Positions 7,677 to 14,224 of a DNA stretch of 19,569 nucleotides are shown in pieces. Each line of letters begins with the position of its first letter. The stretch's first letter is position 1. The translations under genes and the position numbers were made by a program. The notes under the pieces are model-generated. The model was not told the DNA's origin, searched no databases, and worked only from the letters and a program-made list of their open reading frames with translations. The stretch is from NCBI GenBank assembly GCA_035551475.1, contig DASZMX010000111.1:1-19569 (forward strand). The letters are read 5' to 3'. Source of the stretch: DASZMX01 sp035551475. Lineage in GTDB: Bacteria > Verrucomicrobiota > Verrucomicrobiia > Limisphaerales > Palsa-1400.

Positions 7677-9041
7677 ATGAATAAGAACGAGAACTCATCG
7701 GATTTCGACCGTCGGGATTTTATCAAGAACAGCTCCCTGGCGGCGCTCATGGCCATGATGGGCGGCACGGAGTTGAAGGCGCAAACCAGCGCCCCTTCCA
7801 CCGGCGGCACAGTTTATACCGAGATTCCGGTGGGGCCCACGGTGAAATTCGGCGTCATTGGGTTGGGGGAATGGGGACGCGAGATTTTGAAAACCCTCGC
7901 CTTGCTGCCCAATGCGCCGGTCGTGGCGCTGTGCGACACGTACCATGCTTCGCTGCAACGCTCGGCCAAGGAAGCGCCCAAGGCGGAAAAATTTGAAGAT
8001 TACCAAAAACTGCTGGCCTCCAAAGATGTCGAGGCGGTGGTGATAGCCACACCCACGCATCTGCATAAGCAGATTGTGCTCGATGCGCTGGCAGCGGGAA
8101 AGCATGTGTATTGTGAGGCGCCGCTGGCCACCACGGTTGCGGATGCCAAGGCCATCGCGGCGGCGGCGAAGGCGGCCGTCAAGGTCGTTTTCCAGCCGGG
8201 ATTGCAGGAGCGCTCGCATCCGCAACGCGGGTTTTTGGTGCCGTTCATTCGCGGAGGCGCGATGGGCCAAAACATCATGGCGCGCGCGCAATGGCACAAA
8301 AAGGGAAGCTGGCGCCGGAGCTCCACCAACGCGGAGCATGAAGAGGAATTGAATTACCGGATTGGCAAAAACGGCCTGGGCCTGGCGGGGGAATTGGGCG
8401 TGCATCAATTTGATGTGACCAGTTGGTTTTTGAAATCGCGCCCCACGGCGGTGACGGGTTTTGGCTCGATCATGTTGTGGAAGGATGGGCGGACCGCGCC
8501 GGACACGGTGCAGGCGGTGTTTGAATATCCCGAAGGCGTGCGCACCATGTACGACGCTTCCCTCTGCGCCTCGTTCGAGAATGCCTACGAGGTTTATTAT
8601 GGGGTGGATTCGACCATCATGGTGCGCGACGAAAAAGCGTGGCTTTTCAAAGAGGTGGACGCCGCGCTGCTCGGCTGGGAAGTGTACGCGCGCAAAGATC
8701 AATTCTACACGGAGACCGGCATCGCGCTGGTGGCCAACGCCACCAAGCAATCGGCCATCGGCCAAAGCGCAACCTCCAACGCCTTTGCCTACCAGCCCAT
8801 TTACTACGCGCTGGCGAGCTTCACCAACAATGTCGGCATTGTCGCCCGGGAAGTCTCGTCCTACACGGAAAATTATGGCGATGATTTGTCGGGTTTGCCC
8901 GAAACCCTGTCGCATTTGAAGTTGCAGCCGGCGGCCAGTTGGCGCGAGGGGTTGGACGCGACCGTCGTCGCCATCAAGGCCAATGAAGCAATCCTGGCCC
9001 AGCAAAAAGTCGCCATCGACAGTCAATTATTCGATTTATGA
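7677..9041 (+). CDS. Tat-exported Gfo/Idh/MocA family protein
   Basis: A 454-residue member of the Gfo/Idh/MocA oxidoreductase family, usually NAD(P)-dependent enzymes acting on sugars or inositols. A twin-arginine signal (DRRDFIKNSS at about residues 9-18, then an Ala/Met-rich stretch) suggests folded export. The Rossmann motif GLGEWG follows at about 60, then the nucleotide-fold core, and a GELGVHQFDV motif around 240 corresponding to the family's active-site GxxxDxxxH-type region. The family EKP motif reads CEAPLA here, with Ala148 in place of the catalytic lysine, so the usual dehydrogenase chemistry may be altered or lost. The start at 7677 is preceded by GGAG (7665-7668), the clearest Shine-Dalgarno in the window. 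An upstream in-frame ATG at 7623 is less likely. Its stop overlaps the next gene by 4 bases, indicating an operon. The substrate cannot be deduced. Confidence 0.88.
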   Translation: MNKNENSSDFDRRDFIKNSSLAALMAMMGGTELKAQTSAPSTGGTVYTEIPVGPTVKFGVIGLGEWGREILKTLALLPNAPVVALCDTYHASLQRSAKEAPKAEKFEDYQKLLASKDVEAVVIATPTHLHKQIVLDALAAGKHVYCEAPLATTVADAKAIAAAAKAAVKVVFQPGLQERSHPQRGFLVPFIRGGAMGQNIMARAQWHKKGSWRRSSTNAEHEEELNYRIGKNGLGLAGELGVHQFDVTSWFLKSRPTAVTGFGSIMLWKDGRTAPDTVQAVFEYPEGVRTMYDASLCASFENAYEVYYGVDSTIMVRDEKAWLFKEVDAALLGWEVYARKDQFYTETGIALVANATKQSAIGQSATSNAFAYQPIYYALASFTNNVGIVAREVSSYTENYGDDLSGLPETLSHLKLQPAASWREGLDATVVAIKANEAILAQQKVAIDSQLFDL

Positions 9042-9673
9042 AAAATGCCATCGTGTTGCTTGCGTCCATCGCCCTGGCGACGAACGCCGGCGCCCAGACC
9101 CGGTTCAATTCGCAGCCGGGCAAAAGTTCGGTCAAACTGCAGGGCTCTTCCACGTTCCACGATTGGGAGATGGAAGGGCGGGTTATCGGGGGATATTTTG
9201 AACTCGGAAGCGGCGTGGCCATCGATGCCGCCAAAGGCGCCATCACCGGCTTGAAAGGGGAGGTCTTGCCCGCCACCGTGCGCGCGAATATTTCACTCAC
9301 CACCATTCACAGCAAAGCGGAGCATTTGCCGGAGGTCATGGATAATTTGATGCTGGGGTATATGAATGCGACGAATTATCCGACCATTCGGTACATTTCC
9401 TCCAGCTTGACCGTCACCAATTCAGGGCCAGGCAAGCCGTTTGAGTGCAGCGCGACCGGCGACCTCTCCATTGCGGGCGTCACCAATAAAATGACGTTCC
9501 CGGTCACGCTGGCCATGCCCGATCCCACGCACCTCGAGGCGGCCGGCACCGTGCATTTCAAAATGACCGATTTTAAAGTCAGCCCCCCGGCGCCGCATCC
9601 GCTGGGTTTGCCCACCATGAAGTGCGGAGACGATATTACAATTATCTTTGACTGGGTTTTGCAAAAGCGGTAG
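9038..9673 (+). CDS. Secreted YceI-like domain protein
   Basis: A 211-residue protein with a typical Sec signal peptide (MKNAIVLLASIALATNAGA, cleavage expected after AGA around residue 19). The rest matches the YceI/lipocalin-like beta-barrel family. It begins with the SSVKLQGSSTFHDWEMEG stretch, has the central LMLGYMNATNYPTIRY block (the usual 'F/L..YP.I.F' signature), and ends with a GDDITIIFDW strand. YceI proteins are periplasmic and some bind isoprenoid lipids. Their physiological role is mostly undefined, so ligand binding here is inference. The ATG overlaps the stop of the Gfo/Idh/MocA gene in an ATGA junction, so translation is probably coupled. Twenty bases separate it from the next secreted protein gene. 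Confidence 0.88.
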   Translation: MKNAIVLLASIALATNAGAQTRFNSQPGKSSVKLQGSSTFHDWEMEGRVIGGYFELGSGVAIDAAKGAITGLKGEVLPATVRANISLTTIHSKAEHLPEVMDNLMLGYMNATNYPTIRYISSSLTVTNSGPGKPFECSATGDLSIAGVTNKMTFPVTLAMPDPTHLEAAGTVHFKMTDFKVSPPAPHPLGLPTMKCGDDITIIFDWVLQKR

Positions 9674-9693
9674 TAGTTGGGGGCAGATTCTCT

Positions 9694-10503
9694 ATGAAAA
9701 CCAGATTCCTTGGGCGGATGGTCGCGGTGGCGGGCGCGGCCTTGGCTTTGACGATCGCTTCCCGCGGCATGGCGCAAGTGGCGGAGAATGTCACCATCAC
9801 GTTGACCGCGTTGGAATCGGGCGCGACGAATGACAATGGAACCACCACCACGGTGCGTCCGCCGGTGCGGCGAGTGTTGACCTCGGGAGAGCTGCTCAAA
9901 CGTCTGGCGCTCGATGAAAATGTCGCGGGGCATTATCCAAACACGAATTTTCCCGCCGGGGCGCATTTGTCCTATGACGGGGCGTTTCTTGTGAACGATC
10001 GGAAGGGAAATTTACTGTTGAATGTTTCCGATATTCTGACTTTGCAATTGGGCCAGCAGAATATTCACTGGGGCAGCGGCAAGGACAGTGGCGATCCTCC
10101 CTATTCCCACGCTTCCCGCCAATTGGTGACGCTGACCTATGACGCCACCGGCTTGGGCGGGACGATGAAATTCTCCGCCTCCGGCCTGGGCGCTTTTATT
10201 GACATCGCCGGCAAGGCCAATGCCCAAGGAACCTCGCATGAGGTCACTTCCATGAGCGCCTCCCTGGCCGGAGACGGGGTGGATGCCAAAGGCAACGCCC
10301 TGGTGTTAAGCGGCGGGATCGTCGGCAGCGGTGCGGGTCCACGCTTGACGGCGGTGGTGGCGTCTTCGGAACCTTCGGGCGGCTATGAGTTTTTCAGCGA
10401 CGGAGCAAGCGATGTGATGATAAGCGCGCCAGGGCCTGTTTCCAGTGTCGGACTGTTCGAATTGGATAACTCCTTGGTTGAGCCCGCGCTTACCTCTCCC
10501 TAG
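9694..10503 (+). CDS. Secreted protein of unknown family, tandem paralogue A
   Basis: A 269-residue protein I do not recognise. It has an N-terminal Sec signal peptide (hydrophobic AVAGAALALTIASRGMAQ, probable cleavage after AQ near residue 27). The mature part starts with a strand-like ENVTITLTALESGATNDNG segment followed by a Thr-rich run. It then has DRKGNLLLNVSDILTL and SHASRQLVTL blocks, and Gly/Ser-rich strand-like sequence up to VLSGGI. It is about two-thirds identical, without gaps over roughly 180 residues, to the protein encoded at 10606-11271. It differs by a C-terminal extension of about 55 residues (from about 215) that ends LVEPALTSP. The mature protein has no cysteine, no transmembrane segment and no evident sorting signal. 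It looks all-beta and periplasmic or extracellular. It is 20 bases downstream of the YceI-like gene and probably co-transcribed. Confidence 0.8.
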   Translation: MKTRFLGRMVAVAGAALALTIASRGMAQVAENVTITLTALESGATNDNGTTTTVRPPVRRVLTSGELLKRLALDENVAGHYPNTNFPAGAHLSYDGAFLVNDRKGNLLLNVSDILTLQLGQQNIHWGSGKDSGDPPYSHASRQLVTLTYDATGLGGTMKFSASGLGAFIDIAGKANAQGTSHEVTSMSASLAGDGVDAKGNALVLSGGIVGSGAGPRLTAVVASSEPSGGYEFFSDGASDVMISAPGPVSSVGLFELDNSLVEPALTSP

Positions 10504-10528
10504 CAACCCTCTCTGCGCCGCATCTCTC

Positions 10529-10550
10529 TGGCCTTGCGAAGATGAGGCCA
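10529..10550. repeat. Inverted repeat TGGCCT-N10-AGGCCA between paralogues
   Basis: Perfect 6-bp arms (10529-10534 and 10545-10550) flank a 10-base loop, 25 bases after the stop of paralogue A and before paralogue B. No T-run follows, so it does not look like an efficient terminator. It may be an mRNA processing/stability element or chance. Confidence 0.3.
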
Positions 10551-10605
10551 CGATCAGGCTTGTCCGTATATTGCCAAAGCAACGGTGGCGCCTAGCTTAT
10601 GGCGC

Positions 10606-11271
10606 ATGAAAAATATATCTTTGTTTCGTTTTATATGGGCAGCCGGCATCGCAGTGACTTTGACAGCGTCTGCGAGCGTCCAGGCGCAGGTTTCAGAAAA
10701 TGTCGCAATCAGTTTGGTCGGCCTTGAATCGGGCGCGACGAACGATAACGGGACCACGACCACCATCCGAACACCGGCTCGGCTTGTTTTGACGACGCGC
10801 GAGTTGCTGCGCCATCTGGCAGCGGACGAAAACCGCGCGGGACATTACGACGCGACGAATTTCCCCGCAGGAGCCGTCTTGACCTATAACGGGACGTTTT
10901 CGGTCCATGATCGCAAAGGCAACCTGTTGGTGGATGTGTCGGATGTCCTGACTTTGAGTTTCGGTCAGCAGATTATCCGTTGGGGCAACGGCCGCGACAC
11001 GGGCGGCGCGCCGTTCTCGCACGCTTCCCGCCAATTGGTGACGTTGAATTATGACTCTACGGGCTCGGGCGGAACGACAAAATTTTCTGTGACGGGCATG
11101 GGCTCCTTCGCGGATGTGGCCGGGCGTCCAAATTCCCGCGGCAATGCGCGCGAAGTCGCATCGTTCCGGGCGTCAGTGGTGGGTGAAGGGGTTGATTCCA
11201 GTGGCGCCGGGGTGGTGTTGAGCGGTGGCATCGAGGCCGCGGGCGCCGCCACTCTGAGCACGGCTCAATAA
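10606..11271 (+). CDS. Secreted protein of unknown family, tandem paralogue B
   Basis: A 221-residue paralogue of the protein at 9694-10503; I know no family for it. It has a signal peptide with Lys/Arg followed by the hydrophobic FIWAAGIAVTLTASASVQAQ (cleavage expected near QAQ). The same ordered blocks follow: LESGATNDNGTTTT, AGHY..TNFPAGA, DRKGNLL, VSDVLTL, SHASRQLVTL, KFS.TGMGSF and VLSGGI. It ends about 10 residues after VLSGGI and lacks the C-terminal extension of paralogue A. The ATG at 10606 was preferred because the signal peptide starts there; an in-frame GTG at 10585 would add seven residues. No Shine-Dalgarno is visible. The intergenic gap to paralogue A is 102 bases, so it may be read through or have its own promoter. 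Confidence 0.8.
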   Translation: MKNISLFRFIWAAGIAVTLTASASVQAQVSENVAISLVGLESGATNDNGTTTTIRTPARLVLTTRELLRHLAADENRAGHYDATNFPAGAVLTYNGTFSVHDRKGNLLVDVSDVLTLSFGQQIIRWGNGRDTGGAPFSHASRQLVTLNYDSTGSGGTTKFSVTGMGSFADVAGRPNSRGNAREVASFRASVVGEGVDSSGAGVVLSGGIEAAGAATLSTAQ

Positions 11272-11327
11272 GAGGCGGTTGGCCGGCATGAACTGAAATC
11301 CGTCGCTGACCAGGTGGCGGAAAAGTC

Positions 11328-11356
11328 TTGGTGGCAGGCGGAGCGGACTCTATAGT
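11328..11356 (+). promoter_or_regulatory. Promoter before ispF, possibly leaderless
   Basis: TTGGTG (11328-11333, 3 of 6 to the -35 consensus), a 17-base spacer and TATAGT (11351-11356, 5 of 6 to the -10 consensus). Transcription would start about 7 bases downstream of the -10, at roughly 11362-11365. The ispF ATG is at 11365, so the mRNA would have almost no leader, which fits the absence of a Shine-Dalgarno sequence there. Confidence 0.45.
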
Positions 11357-11364
11357 GCGCCACG

Positions 11365-11856
11365 ATGGTTCATGTCGGCATCGGTTATGACGTTCACCCG
11401 CTGGTGGCAGGGCGCAAGCTCGTCCTGGGCGGCGTGGAAATTCCGCATCCCACAGGGTTGGAAGGACATTCGGACGCGGATGTCCTGATGCACGCGATCT
11501 GCGACGCGGTGCTGGGCGCCATTGGGGAAGGGGACATCGGCAGCTTTTTTCCCAATACCGACCCACGCTGGAAAGGCGCGCCCAGCAAGGTCTTTTTGCA
11601 GGAAGCCGCGCGGCAGGTTACCTTTCGGGGCGCGCGCATCGTTAATATTGACGCCACATTGGCCGCCCAACAACCGAAAGTGATGCCGCACGCGCATGCG
11701 ATGAAAATCCATATTGCGGAAGCGCTGGGAATCCCCGTCGGCAAGGTCGGCATCAAAGCCACAACCAACGAGCGCCTGGGATTCATCGGGCGCGAGGAAG
11801 GGATAGTGGCCATGGCCGTGGCCGGGGTGGATATTCCGGAAAAAGAACATGCCTAA
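11365..11856 (+). CDS. ispF: 2-C-methyl-D-erythritol 2,4-cyclodiphosphate synthase
   Basis: A 163-residue protein of normal family length (about 157-165). IspF converts CDP-methylerythritol 2-phosphate to methylerythritol 2,4-cyclodiphosphate in the MEP isoprenoid pathway; the enzyme is a trimer with one metal per active site. Visible signatures are YDVHPL near the N terminus, EGHSDADVLMHAICDA, and DIGSFFPNTDP. Predicted Zn ligands are Asp9, His11 and His43, matching the family pattern. The C-terminal hydrophobic-cavity region (KATTNERLGFIGREEGI) is intact. It is the first gene of a tightly overlapping cluster: its last 8 bases are shared with the 91-residue gene that follows. No other MEP-pathway gene is in view. 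Confidence 0.97.
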   Translation: MVHVGIGYDVHPLVAGRKLVLGGVEIPHPTGLEGHSDADVLMHAICDAVLGAIGEGDIGSFFPNTDPRWKGAPSKVFLQEAARQVTFRGARIVNIDATLAAQQPKVMPHAHAMKIHIAEALGIPVGKVGIKATTNERLGFIGREEGIVAMAVAGVDIPEKEHA

Positions 11857-12124
11857 AGCCGAGATCAGTTGGACGCGGGAAACACCGGAGGGAGAAAAGC
11901 TGCAATGCTACGCGCAGCATGTGGGCAAGGACTGGGTGTTTTATCGGCGCGAAAAACGCTTCGACCGCTGGGAGCGCATCGCCGAGCCGCCCGAGGAGGA
12001 TTGGCAGGCGTTGCTGGATTCAGTCAAGCGCCGCATTAACCGCCGCTTGCTTCGACCCGAGGAAGAGGTGAAGCTGGTCAAGATCATTTCGGAGCGATTC
12101 GGCTCCACGCAAAGTTCAACATGA
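11849..12124 (+). CDS. Small conserved-looking protein of unknown function
   Basis: A 91-residue, strongly charged protein that I do not recognise. The N-terminal third (ISWTRETPEGEKLQCYAQHVGKDW and the following YRREKRFDRW) looks like an antiparallel beta sheet. The C-terminal half (PPEEDWQALLDSVKRRINRRL... EEEVKLVKIISERFG) is predicted helical and amphipathic. No signal peptide or membrane segment is present, so it is presumably cytoplasmic. It overlaps ispF by 8 bases and the following amidotransferase-like gene by 4 (ATGA), so translation is coupled on both sides. Overlaps at both ends, and codon use like its neighbours, support it as a real gene. The basic helical half could bind nucleic acid or a protein partner, but that is speculation. 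Confidence 0.75.
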   Translation: MPKAEISWTRETPEGEKLQCYAQHVGKDWVFYRREKRFDRWERIAEPPEEDWQALLDSVKRRINRRLLRPEEEVKLVKIISERFGSTQSST

Positions 12125-12885
12125 CGCAACGCCCCATCATTTTAGTGACGCCCTGCACGCAGCCGAAGGGCGCGGAATTTTCCGATAATTCCATCAGCCT
12201 GTCCAATCGCTACACCGACGCGGTGCTGGCCGCGGGCGGGCTGCCGGTGGTTTTTCCGGCAACCACCGACACCGCGGTGATCGCCGAGATGGTGCGGCGC
12301 GCCGACGGCGTCATGATGACCGGCGGCGAGGATTTGGACCCGGAGCTGTATGGAAAGGATTTGCCGGAAGAGCTGAAAAAAAAGGCCGGGCCGCTGGAGC
12401 CGGACCGGGATGTGTGGGAGCAGGCGTTGGTGACCGAGATTTTTCGACAGCACAAGCCGGTCTTTGGAATTTGCCGGGGGCACCAAATGCTAAACGTCGC
12501 CCTGGGCGGAACGCTGTTGGTGGATATCCCCACACAGGCGCCGGAGGCCCTGAATCATCGGCGGATGGACCGCCGGTCTGAGCCGGTTCATGCCATTCAA
12601 ATTGAGCCCGACTCCATGCTGGGGAAAATTGTGGGCGGCCCGACGCTGCCGGTGAACAGCACGCACCATCAAGCGCTCGGCCGGATGGCGGAAGCGCTGC
12701 GGCCCGTGGCGCAAAGCGAGGATGGAATCATTGAAGCGGCCGAATTGCGCGACCCTTCGCGGCTGCCCTTTTTTCTCACCGTGCAGTTTCACCCGGAGCG
12801 TTTGGTTGACATAGGGCCGGCATATCGGCAATTGTTTGAAAAATTTGTCGCGGCGTGCGCGACCGCGCGGCCGCAAAGACTATGA
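12121..12885 (+). CDS. PuuD-type gamma-glutamyl hydrolase (peptidase C26)
   Basis: A 254-residue class-I glutamine-amidotransferase-like hydrolase of the gamma-glutamyl-GABA hydrolase (PuuD) group. It shows the nucleophile elbow FGICRGHQMLN with Cys118, and the catalytic His224 and Glu226 in QFHPE. The MMTGGEDLDPELYG motif and the NSTHHQAL segment are typical of this group and absent from ordinary GATase domains. Family members hydrolyse gamma-glutamyl bonds, for example in polyamine catabolism. No other putrescine-pathway gene is nearby, so the actual substrate is uncertain. It starts inside the stop of the 91-residue gene, and its own stop overlaps the response-regulator start (ATGA). Confidence 0.9.
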   Translation: MTQRPIILVTPCTQPKGAEFSDNSISLSNRYTDAVLAAGGLPVVFPATTDTAVIAEMVRRADGVMMTGGEDLDPELYGKDLPEELKKKAGPLEPDRDVWEQALVTEIFRQHKPVFGICRGHQMLNVALGGTLLVDIPTQAPEALNHRRMDRRSEPVHAIQIEPDSMLGKIVGGPTLPVNSTHHQALGRMAEALRPVAQSEDGIIEAAELRDPSRLPFFLTVQFHPERLVDIGPAYRQLFEKFVAACATARPQRL

Positions 12886-14219
12886 AAGCGAAAGTGATGG
12901 TAGTGGACGACACCGAAGGGGTGCGTGAGCTGATCGGCATGATTTTGCAGCGCGCCGGGCACGAGCCCATGCCCAAGGCCAGCGCCGCGCAATTGCTCGC
13001 TTCCTTCACCGAACCGCAACCGGATGTCATCCTGCTGGATTTGGTTTTGCCCGATGGCGATGGCTTGGAGCTTTTGCCGCAGATTAAAAAGCAATGGCCC
13101 GACACCGAGGTTATCGTCTTGACTGGCCATGCGAGTTTTGATGTGGCCGTGGAGGCGACCAAACGCGGCGCGTATCATTTTCAAAACAAGCCGTTCGACC
13201 AAAAAATTCTGCTCCTGCAAGTGGAGCGTGCGCTGGAGCATCGCCGTCTGAATCAGGAAACCAAGGCGCTGCGCACCGCCCTGGTGACGATGAGCGGCGG
13301 CTCCGCTCCGATTTTTCAAAGCCCCGGGATGAAGAGCGTCGTGCGGACGATTGAGCGCGTGGCGCCCAGCGACGTTTCCATTTTGATCACGGGCGAGAGT
13401 GGCACCGGCAAGGAAGTGATTGCTGATTTGATTCACACGATGAGCCCTCGCAGCAAGGGACCGCTGATCAAAATCAATTGCGCCGCGCTCCCGCGGGAAT
13501 TGATTGAGAGCGAGCTGTTCGGCTCGGTCAAGGGCGCGTTCACCGGCGCCAACGTGGACCGTGAAGGCCTCTTTCGCCAGGCGGAAGGCGGGACGCTGTT
13601 CCTCGACGAAATTTCCGAAATGCCCATTGACACGCAAAGCAAACTGCTCCGTGTCTTGCAGGAAAAAGAAGTGCGGCCGGTGGGCGGGCGCACGAGTTAT
13701 AAAAGCGATTGCCGCATTATCGCCGCCACCAACCGCCCGACCGACGAGGCGATCAAGGCGGGCAAGCTGCGCGAGGATCTTTATTATCGCATCAGCGCCA
13801 TCTCCGTTTATCTCCCTCCGCTGCGGGAACGGCGCGAGGACATTTTGCCTCTGGCCAATGCGTTTTTGAAACGGTTCGATGCGCAGGCCGGCCGGAACAT
13901 CAGCGGCTTCACGCCGGAAGCGGCGGAAGCGTTGCGGACCTTCGACTGGCCCGGAAACGTGCGTCAACTGCAAAATGAAATCCAACGCGCCGTCCTGATG
14001 TCGGAAGGCTCCTCCGTCGATGCCCGTGACCTCGCCATCACCGCCGCCATGACGGCGAAGGAGGATTCCGACCTCACCTTAATGGAGGCGATGGAGCGCA
14101 ACACGATTCTGCAAATGCTCAAGGACACGGGTGGGAATAAGTTGGAAACCGCCAAGCGCCTCGGCATTGGGCGTCAGACACTGTACAATAAAATCAAGGT
14201 GTACGGCATCGAGGCCTGA
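12882..14219 (+). CDS. NtrC-family sigma-54-dependent response regulator
   Basis: A 445-residue transcription activator with three domains. The receiver (1-120) has acidic pair Asp9/Asp10, phospho-acceptor Asp53, Thr81 and Lys103. The AAA+ domain (about 140-375) has Walker A GESGTGKE at 171-178 and GAFTGA at 218-223, the loop that contacts sigma-54. A Fis-type helix-turn-helix occupies the last 45 residues (TAKRLGIGRQTLYNKIKVYG). Phosphorylation should activate ATP-driven opening of sigma-54 promoters. The ATG at 12882 overlaps the previous stop (ATGA); an in-frame upstream start at 12855 would add nine poorly fitting residues. No kinase is adjacent, so the partner is unknown. Sigma-54-like promoter matches precede both pilin genes about 2-2.6 kb downstream, which makes a PilR-like role possible but unproven. 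Confidence 0.95.
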   Translation: MKAKVMVVDDTEGVRELIGMILQRAGHEPMPKASAAQLLASFTEPQPDVILLDLVLPDGDGLELLPQIKKQWPDTEVIVLTGHASFDVAVEATKRGAYHFQNKPFDQKILLLQVERALEHRRLNQETKALRTALVTMSGGSAPIFQSPGMKSVVRTIERVAPSDVSILITGESGTGKEVIADLIHTMSPRSKGPLIKINCAALPRELIESELFGSVKGAFTGANVDREGLFRQAEGGTLFLDEISEMPIDTQSKLLRVLQEKEVRPVGGRTSYKSDCRIIAATNRPTDEAIKAGKLREDLYYRISAISVYLPPLRERREDILPLANAFLKRFDAQAGRNISGFTPEAAEALRTFDWPGNVRQLQNEIQRAVLMSEGSSVDARDLAITAAMTAKEDSDLTLMEAMERNTILQMLKDTGGNKLETAKRLGIGRQTLYNKIKVYGIEA

Positions 14220-14224
14220 TCGCC

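Noticed and set aside
7695..9026. 443-codon minus-strand frame opposite the Gfo/Idh/MocA gene
   Set aside because: The sense frame has a Tat signal, Rossmann motif and Shine-Dalgarno. The antisense product shows no known domain.
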